NCBI GenBank assembly: GCA_022820835.1
Contig: JAJEET010000063.1
Coordinates: forward strand, 1 to 64,000
DNA: 64,000 bases
Source: Candidatus Poribacteria bacterium
Lineage (GTDB): Bacteria > Poribacteria > WGA-4E > WGA-3G
Direction of reading: 5' to 3'
The notes beneath the pieces are model-generated. The model saw nothing but the letters and a program-made list of their open reading frames with translations, had not been told where the DNA came from and did no database searches. A program made the translations under genes and the position numbers. This document shows, piece after piece, positions 8,841 through 16,185 of this stretch (positions are counted from its first letter, which is position 1; the number at the start of each line of letters is the position of its first letter).

Positions 8841-10358
8841 CTACCAATACGTGTAAAGCAAGACTTCCCCGATGATGAGTTGTGCAACGAGGACACCGAT
8901 GACCCAATAGAAATCAGAGATCGGACGCGCCGTGAGGTGTTTCGCAACCGGGATCACGAAAAACGGCACCATGAAAATCCAGATACGCTCTACCTCCATT
9001 GTAAATAGGGTCGAGAACGTGAAAAAGAGGAGCGTAATCAGGAAACCGATAACGAAAGTGTCTGCATTCTTGTGACGGAATATCCAAGGGACCCGTGATT
9101 CACCAGTTTTTTCTTCAGATATGCGCGTGTGTTGTCGCCATTCCCTTATTGTTACGACAAGCTGCCGAAGCCAGACGGTGGTTATCGGGAACCCTACGCC
9201 GATGAGGAAGGCAAAAAGATTAGCAAAACTCAGGTGGAAATAGCGTCCGACGCTTTCATAACCCGTTCCCATACCCATTTCGTCCTTTTTGATCGCTGCC
9301 CAGAGTGCCTCAATCGGACGGAAACCTGTCAGGACAAAGAGCACCAGATAAAATCCGATAAACCCGGAACCCGCGAACAGCAGAACCTTGAGATACTGCA
9401 CGAACCGCTGTCGCTCCAATAAGGCGATAACACACAAAAACACACCGACAACTACCGTCGAATACGTCATGAACATTCCAAGCGCAAGCGAGAGGCCTGT
9501 CAATAAACTGTACAGACGGAATTCATGCCACTTCTGATCCGGGATAGTCTCGCGTTCTCTCGCAACATAAAAGAGGTAGACGCTCAGAATCGGAAAAACA
9601 CTAAAGGGGCCGTCCATTGACGTGCCAGTGAACATTACAAAGTTGGGAGTGATAAGGAAAAGAAGCAGCGCATAACGCGCCACCTTTTGACCGTAGAGCA
9701 TCTCCGCAAGCCGATAAATCGGTATTACCGTTAGTGCCGTAAAGAAAATTGAAATTAATGAAGCAGATATGAGATTGTAACCGAAGATCCCGCTCACATG
9801 CCATAAGAAAAGCACACCGCCTGGCGGATGCGTACGCGTGTGTCCTGAAAGGGTATCAAATACTTCCGGTTTACTATAATCCCTGAGAAATCTGCGGATC
9901 CCGAGTTCGTCAACCCGCGGCACATCGCCGTAATACTCCAGCGAAGTCCGCGTATACGGTTCCAGAAGCGTTAAAATTCGCTCCTTCTCGCCTGCCGCCC
10001 CAATTTCCCGGTACCCATCAATTTGGGCAACGCTGATGTTAATCGCGATGAAACAGACAATCGCTACACCGATTAAACGGCTGTCAGACACATCCGAAAG
10101 CAGGTATCTGTGGCAGAGGTACAGAAAACCAGCACACACAATCAAGGCAGGCAATATCCATAAACCCAAGTCAAAACTCGGTTGGGCGTACAGCGGCACA
10201 ACATGGTTGTTATATCCGACCGCCCCCAAGTCGAGCCCTGTCTCGCGCATGATATATTTCAAAAATATATGGTAAACACAGAAAAACAGCGCAATCAACC
10301 CGATTTGAACAGGAATCAAGCGAATGGCTCTGTGAGTGTACTGCCGGAAGTCGTTCAT
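8841..10358 (-). CDS. Multi-TM glycosyltransferase family 39 / ArnT-like membrane protein
   Basis: About 10 hydrophobic segments; HTRTHPPGGVLFLWHVSG loop typical of GT-C enzymes. Confidence 0.7.
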   Translation of the reverse strand: MNDFRQYTHRAIRLIPVQIGLIALFFCVYHIFLKYIMRETGLDLGAVGYNNHVVPLYAQPSFDLGLWILPALIVCAGFLYLCHRYLLSDVSDSRLIGVAIVCFIAINISVAQIDGYREIGAAGEKERILTLLEPYTRTSLEYYGDVPRVDELGIRRFLRDYSKPEVFDTLSGHTRTHPPGGVLFLWHVSGIFGYNLISASLISIFFTALTVIPIYRLAEMLYGQKVARYALLLFLITPNFVMFTGTSMDGPFSVFPILSVYLFYVARERETIPDQKWHEFRLYSLLTGLSLALGMFMTYSTVVVGVFLCVIALLERQRFVQYLKVLLFAGSGFIGFYLVLFVLTGFRPIEALWAAIKKDEMGMGTGYESVGRYFHLSFANLFAFLIGVGFPITTVWLRQLVVTIREWRQHTRISEEKTGESRVPWIFRHKNADTFVIGFLITLLFFTFSTLFTMEVERIWIFMVPFFVIPVAKHLTARPISDFYWVIGVLVAQLIIGEVLLYTYW

Positions 10359-10428
10359 CTATAATCCTATGGCTTCATCCAGTTTGAATTTTAGGATCGG
10401 TTACTATAGTAAAACCAATAACAGAATG

Positions 10429-11553
10429 CTACGAAGCGTTATCGGTTTGAGATGATTGTAACTGCTGTGCTGCTGTTAATAGGGCATTCGCCAAAAACTC
10501 TGGATTGACCTCGTCTTTCCCACGAAAGGTCCGTACGCGTTCACCTTTAACCTTTAGGACTGCGAGTTCTTTACCACCCAAGTGGATACCAACTTCAGCG
10601 TTGCGCGTCTCACCCGGTCCGTTGACTTCACAACCCATCACTGCCACTTCCATGTTGATGCCGTGTTTCTCCAGAAGTTCCTCGGCAACAGCAACGATGT
10701 TCTCATAATCTGCATCGGGGTCACCACGACCACAGAACGGACAAGAAACGACATTCAACATATTCTCTGCCAGACCGAGCGCGCGTAGGAGCTCTTTCGC
10801 AGTCAAGACCTCCTCAACCGGATCGCCGGTGATTGAGATACGGAGGGTATCACCGATGCCCTCCAGCAAAAGTGTCCCGATGCCGAGCGTTGATTTGACA
10901 TGTGCACGCCGAGGTGTTCCGGCTTCCGTCACACCGAGATGTAACGGATACGGTACCTTCGATGAGAGCTGACGGTTCGCTGCGATCATCCGCAGCGGAT
11001 CGCTCGACTTAACAGAGATAGCGATGTCCCTGAAATCATGCACTTCACAAATATTGACGTGCCGCATCGCACTCTCTACCAACGCCTCTGCTGTCGGTGA
11101 TGGGTATTTCTCCAACAGATCCTTTTCAAGCGAACCCTCGTTGACACCGATACGAATCGGGATATTCGCCGCTTTCGCGGCAGACAGTACCTCTTCAATC
11201 CGTTTCTCACTCCCGATGTTTCCAGGGTTGATGCGAACCTTCGCAACGCCCGCGTCCACCGCGGCGAGTGCATAGCGATAGTTGAAATGGATGTCCGACA
11301 CGATCGGGACGGAGGCACGTTGAACAATCGCACGGAGTGCCCTCGCGTCCGGTTCCTCTGGCACAGCCACGCGGACAATCTGGGCACCCGCCTCGGCACA
11401 CCGTTCTATTTGTGCCAGTGTGGCATCGATGTCGTGCGTCAGCGTCGTCGTCATCGTTTGGATAGAGATCGGACTGCCACCGCCGATCGGCACGTCACCA
11501 ACCATAATTTTCCGTGTAAGACGTTTGTTATTGAGTTGTATAAGTTCTTTCAT
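10429..11553 (-). CDS. ispG: 4-hydroxy-3-methylbut-2-enyl diphosphate synthase (IspG/GcpE)
   Basis: SIQTMTTTLTHD, VRINPGNIGSE, SCPFCGR, VAVMGCEVNGPGE. Start taken as ATG 11553; the track gives an in-frame alternative start at 11565. Confidence 0.95.
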   Translation of the reverse strand: MKELIQLNNKRLTRKIMVGDVPIGGGSPISIQTMTTTLTHDIDATLAQIERCAEAGAQIVRVAVPEEPDARALRAIVQRASVPIVSDIHFNYRYALAAVDAGVAKVRINPGNIGSEKRIEEVLSAAKAANIPIRIGVNEGSLEKDLLEKYPSPTAEALVESAMRHVNICEVHDFRDIAISVKSSDPLRMIAANRQLSSKVPYPLHLGVTEAGTPRRAHVKSTLGIGTLLLEGIGDTLRISITGDPVEEVLTAKELLRALGLAENMLNVVSCPFCGRGDPDADYENIVAVAEELLEKHGINMEVAVMGCEVNGPGETRNAEVGIHLGGKELAVLKVKGERVRTFRGKDEVNPEFLANALLTAAQQLQSSQTDNAS

Positions 11554-11569
11554 GTGTTTTTTCAAAGCC

Positions 11570-11610
11570 CATTTTCGTAGGCGTTAGGTCCCCTAACCCC
11601 TACGAAAATG
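11570..11610. repeat. 41-bp hairpin-forming palindrome
   Basis: CATTTTCGTAGG-c-GTTAGG-tcc-CCTAAC-c-CCTACGAAAATG; two perfect stems of 12 and 6 bp with one C/C mismatch. Confidence 0.85.
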
Positions 11611-11697
11611 TCCATTTATGTCTATAATTTGTTATATATCAAACTCACGTTATAGTTATCGGTTATCGGTTAAGCGATGAATTGCTACATGAGACTC

Positions 11698-12801
11698 TTA
11701 ACTGTGTACTGACAACTGCGTACTGACAACTTTTAATGCCTCAATGAATCTCTCGTTTTCCTGTTGTGTGCCGATTGTTACGCGGACCGCGTTCGGGTAG
11801 CCGTACCCTGCCATCGGACGCACGATGACCCCCTGTTTCAGAAGGGTATCCGTGATCTCCGCTCCCGATGGTTCCACGTGCAACATGATAAAATTGCCTT
11901 CCGTTTCAATATAACGCAACCCCATATCGTCAAACGCTTTATAGAGAAACGCCTTTCCGTCCGCGTTGCTTCTCTGGCTTTCCTTAACGTAAGCCGTATC
12001 TTTCAGTGCTGCGCGTGCCGCCGCCTGTCCGACCAAACTACAATTGAACGGTTGACGTACCCGATTCAATATTTCAACCAAAACAGGGGAGGCAATACCG
12101 TAGCCGATACGCAGCCCCGCTAATCCATAAATTTTAGAAAAGGTACGCGTGATGACGAAGTTTCGACCCTCCAGAACATAAGGCAGCGTCTGCGGATAAT
12201 CTGCACGTGCCACATATTCATAGTAGGCTTCGTCGAAAACGACAAGCACATTCTCCGGTACCTGTGCCATAAACGCCGCCGTTTCCTCCGCTGTGACCAT
12301 TGTGCCGGTCGGATTATTTGGGTTCGCGACGAAGATAACCTTCGTTTTATCGGTAACTGCCGCTGCAATAGCAGTGAGATCGTGCGTATCATTCACCATC
12401 GGGACGACAACCGCCGTCGCACCGCACAGTTTCGTTACAAGACTATAGACAACAAACGCTCCCGCTGCATAGATGACTTCATCACCCGGCGCGATGTATG
12501 CCTCAGCGACTAACTGCAACACATCGTTGGAACCGTTCCCTAAAATCAGATGATCAGGAGAAATCCCGATATGTGCTGCGAGCTCCCTTTTAAGATAATA
12601 GGCATTCCCGTCAGGATAGAGGTGCACCTTTGCTGCACTCTCAGCAATCGCCTGCACTGCCAACGGCGACGGACCCAATGGGTTCTCGTTGGATGCCAGT
12701 TTGATAATATCAGTGATGCCCAACTCACGTTGGACCTCTTCAATCGGTTTACCGCCCTGATACGGTTGAATCGCTTCAACACCCGGTTTCGGTTTTAGCA
12801 T
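11698..12801 (-). CDS. hisC: Histidinol-phosphate aminotransferase
   Basis: KLASNENPLGPSPLA, NPNNPTGT, RTFSKIYGLAGLRIGYG, PLP aminotransferase class I/II. Confidence 0.93.
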   Translation of the reverse strand: MLKPKPGVEAIQPYQGGKPIEEVQRELGITDIIKLASNENPLGPSPLAVQAIAESAAKVHLYPDGNAYYLKRELAAHIGISPDHLILGNGSNDVLQLVAEAYIAPGDEVIYAAGAFVVYSLVTKLCGATAVVVPMVNDTHDLTAIAAAVTDKTKVIFVANPNNPTGTMVTAEETAAFMAQVPENVLVVFDEAYYEYVARADYPQTLPYVLEGRNFVITRTFSKIYGLAGLRIGYGIASPVLVEILNRVRQPFNCSLVGQAAARAALKDTAYVKESQRSNADGKAFLYKAFDDMGLRYIETEGNFIMLHVEPSGAEITDTLLKQGVIVRPMAGYGYPNAVRVTIGTQQENERFIEALKVVSTQLSVHS

Positions 12802-12969
12802 AGCGTTTTTTGTATCTCAATTCTTCTATATCTGTTCTTTCAAGCGCGTCTCCGGACACACCTAAATACAATTTTATTATACCATACCTCTCCTTTTTTG
12901 AAAAAGGAAATTTTATGTCCACAGAGATTTTCAACTATCGGTTGTTAATTTAGGACTTACGCAGCCTAC

Positions 12970-13002
12970 ACTGCAGACGGGGTTTAAAATCCTGCCTGCA
13001 GT
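12970..13002. repeat. Imperfect palindrome ACTGCAGACGGGGTTTAAAATCCTGCCTGCAGT
   Basis: Perfect 7-bp outer arms (ACTGCAG/CTGCAGT) with further imperfect inner pairing, in the divergent hisC/sigma intergenic region. Confidence 0.6.
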
Positions 13003-13091
13003 ACGTCATGCGTCCGTTATCATGGAAAAATGCAATTGTTGGATTTTTTTTTAAAGTGGTATTATCCAACAAATTGCTGTATACTAAGGGT

Positions 13092-13119
13092 GGAAACTTG
13101 GATAATAGATCGAATCTTA
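13092..13119 (+). promoter_or_regulatory. Candidate ECF-type promoter (GGAAACTT-N15-TCTTA)
   Basis: Resembles the RpoE-type GGAACTT-N16-TCTRA consensus; 95 bp upstream of the ECF sigma-WD40 ORF. Confidence 0.3.
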
Positions 13120-13213
13120 ACCCTCCTTATCCTAACAAACGCTCATTTTTGCAGAATTATGCAACCGTTTCACCCCTAAGTAGCGTCACTATAGGGCAAA
13201 TCGGAGGTGAACC

Positions 13214-16120
13214 ATGAAAAACACGGATATAGCATTAATTCATCGCACGCTCAACGGTGACGATAACGCCTTCGCTGAACTTGTCAAAAAATATCAGAAA
13301 CAGGTTCACGCGCTCGTATGGCGGAAGATTGGAGATTTCCACACCGCTGAGGAAATCACGCAGGATGTATTCTTGAAAGCCTATCAGAGACTGGCAAAGC
13401 TGAAGAAACCGCAAAGTTTTGCGAGTTGGCTGTATGTGATTGCCGCGAATGACTGTAGCACATGGCTTCGCAAAAAGCGTTTGAAAACGCAACCACTTGA
13501 GGCCACAAGCGGCGTGCACCTCGAAAAGGCGACCTACTCTGGATACGTCATTGCGGAAAATGAACGGACATCAGCAGAAGCACAGCGCGATGCTGTTCAA
13601 AAGTTGCTTGCGAAACTGCAAGAGAGTGAGAGAACTGTCATCACGCTCTTCTATTTCGCGGAAATGACCTGCAAAGAGATCAGTGAGTTTTTAGGGGTCT
13701 CCGCGAATACGATTAAGAGTCGTTTGAGTCGTGCACGACACCGCTTAAAGAAGGAGGAACCGATGATTCGAGAGGCGTTAGACCATTTCCAGATCACACC
13801 ACATCTCACAGAGAATATTATGCGTGAGATCGCGCGTATCAAACCGATTGCACCGTCCGGCAATAAACCGTTCATACCGTGGGCAATCGCCGCTTCGACA
13901 ATGATGGCGGTATTGATATTACTTGGTATCGGCAGCTATCAATACGCAATTCGATTTCAGCAACCTTATAGTTTCGATGCTTCATCAGAAATGACAGTTG
14001 ACATTCTTGAGACACCCCTTGTGCTGAACCTTGTGTCAAAACCTGATGCTCGGACACAAATTGAAACTGCGAACGCGGGTAAGGACAAAAATTCTGAACA
14101 GCGATCCAACGAGGCACAAACCCCGGCGGACGAAGCACAAGCGGAGGCATTCATGAAACATTATTCAAAGTGGGAGCTGCCGAGAGCAGCGAAAATGCGT
14201 TTGGGAAAGGGTGGCATTAATGATATGCAGTTTTCACCCGATGGCTCGCAACTCGCTGTCGGTAACGATATGGGTACTTGGCTTTATGACATGAAAACGG
14301 GTAAAGAAATTGCGTTATTCCCAGGGATATGTGAATCTCTTGCGTTTTCACCCGATGGACGCTTTCTTGCAAAGGGCGGGTTTGGTAAGTTGTGGGGCGA
14401 GGAACCCCACTTATGGGAAATAGCGACGCGTAGGAAAGTCCCATTCACCGACGCACCCCGGCCCGCCACAGCGTTACGTTTCTCTGAAGATGGAAAAACG
14501 CTTATCAGTGTGGACAGCTGGGGTGCCACAATTAGTCGATTAGATATTGAAACAGGCGAGAAGGATGTGACAACTCTTGAAGGACAACCTGACTCCTTGG
14601 GACATATTATCGAAGTCTATACGTTTACGCACGATAGCGTTGCAGGCGGAAAAGTAGACGGTAAAATCCGTTTGTGGGACACAACAACGGGTAAAAAATT
14701 AACCACTCTTAACGGACATGCTGTGGAGGATCAGGATCCGTTGCTCGACACACACGTTCTGACTTTGGCTTTTTCGCCTGACGGTACGCAACTTGCCAGT
14801 GGGAGTACGGATACAACGGTACGATTATGGGATACTGTCATCGACAGGGACGAACCGGTTATTCTACGAAAACACACAGGTTGGGTAAACGCGTTAGCAT
14901 TCTCACCAGATGGAAAGATGCTCGCCAGTGGCAGTACTGATAAGACGGTGCAGCTATGGAATACCGCCACTGGAGAACATCTCGCAACGCTTACCGGACA
15001 TCTCAGTGGTATTGCTGCGCTAACGTTTTCACCGGACGGTAGCACGCTTGCAAGTGGGAGTACAGACGGCACGATCCGATTCTGGGATACCGAAACTGGA
15101 GATGAACTGTCAAACCGTATCACTGGACACACACAGTGGGTAAAAGCAGGAACTTTCCTGAAAGATAGTTCCACGTTTGTCAGCGTCGCGTTTAACGGCA
15201 CAATTACCTTTTGGGCTCTGGAGACATCAGAAAAAAACGCCCTCCAGATGGCAGGAGATCGGGATTTGTTACGCTATTTAGCATTTTCGCTGGATGGCAC
15301 AAAACTTGCCAGCGTCGACACAAAAGGCGATATATTCTTTGCGGCAGGTTTCGGGCACTCTATTTCTACACCACCAAGGTCAGACGCGGTAATTCGTATA
15401 ACGGATGTCAAAACCGGACGTGAGCTGACAAAGACGTATGGTGCTGGTCAAAATTTGGCTTTTTCACCTGATAAAAAAAAGGTTGCCTTCGACCATGGAG
15501 TTAGCATTCGCTTATGGGATACGGAAACTGGTAAAACGTTAGAGATTTTCCTTGTAGATCTAACCAATGAAACTGATGTATCATCGGATAATATAATTGC
15601 TGCTTTAACGTTCTCACCGGATGGGAAAAAACTTGCCAGTGGAACCTGGGGAGGAGATCTTCAGATATGGAATTCGGAAACCGGAGAGGCGTTAAACACC
15701 TTCCTTAGAGCAGAGCCTCAGAAAGGTCATCACGGTCGGGATACTATTAGGACTTTGGCGTTCTCTCCGGATGGGGCAATGCTTGCCGTGGGAAGTGACA
15801 CACATATACGCATTCGGTTGTTAGAGGGTGAAAGACAGATCGGCTTTAAGAACGTACGCGGTCAAACCGAGGTATTGGTGTTTTCACCGGATGCCACCGT
15901 ACTTGCCATTGGGCGTAGAAATGGCGGAATTGAATTATGGGATATTACTACCGGGGATCAACTTACCACACTTGAGGGGCACACGGGACCGGTGGAAACA
16001 TTGATCTTTTCTCCCGATGGCAGAACGTTGGTCAGCACGGGGCAAGATGGTACAATTCTGGTCTGGGATTGGGATGAAGCACTCAAAAACACATCAAATG
16101 ATAAAAATATGTTAGAATAA
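13214..16120 (+). CDS. ECF-type RNA polymerase sigma factor fused to one TM helix and a C-terminal WD40-repeat domain
   Basis: Region 2: FAELVKKYQKQVHALVWRKIGDFHTAEEITQDVFLKAYQRL. Region 4: SERTVITLFYFAEMTCKEISEFLGVSANTIKSRLSRARHRL. TM PWAIAASTMMAVLILLGIGSYQYAI, then many FSPDG...LASGSxDxTVxLWD repeats. Confidence 0.93.
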   Translation: MKNTDIALIHRTLNGDDNAFAELVKKYQKQVHALVWRKIGDFHTAEEITQDVFLKAYQRLAKLKKPQSFASWLYVIAANDCSTWLRKKRLKTQPLEATSGVHLEKATYSGYVIAENERTSAEAQRDAVQKLLAKLQESERTVITLFYFAEMTCKEISEFLGVSANTIKSRLSRARHRLKKEEPMIREALDHFQITPHLTENIMREIARIKPIAPSGNKPFIPWAIAASTMMAVLILLGIGSYQYAIRFQQPYSFDASSEMTVDILETPLVLNLVSKPDARTQIETANAGKDKNSEQRSNEAQTPADEAQAEAFMKHYSKWELPRAAKMRLGKGGINDMQFSPDGSQLAVGNDMGTWLYDMKTGKEIALFPGICESLAFSPDGRFLAKGGFGKLWGEEPHLWEIATRRKVPFTDAPRPATALRFSEDGKTLISVDSWGATISRLDIETGEKDVTTLEGQPDSLGHIIEVYTFTHDSVAGGKVDGKIRLWDTTTGKKLTTLNGHAVEDQDPLLDTHVLTLAFSPDGTQLASGSTDTTVRLWDTVIDRDEPVILRKHTGWVNALAFSPDGKMLASGSTDKTVQLWNTATGEHLATLTGHLSGIAALTFSPDGSTLASGSTDGTIRFWDTETGDELSNRITGHTQWVKAGTFLKDSSTFVSVAFNGTITFWALETSEKNALQMAGDRDLLRYLAFSLDGTKLASVDTKGDIFFAAGFGHSISTPPRSDAVIRITDVKTGRELTKTYGAGQNLAFSPDKKKVAFDHGVSIRLWDTETGKTLEIFLVDLTNETDVSSDNIIAALTFSPDGKKLASGTWGGDLQIWNSETGEALNTFLRAEPQKGHHGRDTIRTLAFSPDGAMLAVGSDTHIRIRLLEGERQIGFKNVRGQTEVLVFSPDATVLAIGRRNGGIELWDITTGDQLTTLEGHTGPVETLIFSPDGRTLVSTGQDGTILVWDWDEALKNTSNDKNMLE

Positions 16121-16185
16121 TTCAAAACCGATGAAAGTTTTAGGTTCTTCTCTCCACATTTCTATTTGTTCAAGGAGTATTTTGC

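Noticed and set aside
10398-10415. TTACTATAGTAA palindrome resembling A/B element ends
   Set aside because: Only 12 bp and no second terminus found nearby; could be a solo remnant but not supportable.
12878-12915. TCCTTTTTTGAAAAAGGA as a rho-independent terminator
   Set aside because: Lies upstream of two divergent genes, so there is no upstream gene to terminate; low-complexity pairing only.
13008-13217. 69-aa ORF upstream of the sigma-WD40 gene
   Set aside because: Atypical composition; overlaps the candidate promoter and the RBS of 13214; probably leader DNA.
14731-15201. 156-aa minus-strand ORF inside the WD40 region
   Set aside because: Antisense shadow of repeated FSPDG codons; repeated PSGEN text mirrors the sense repeats.
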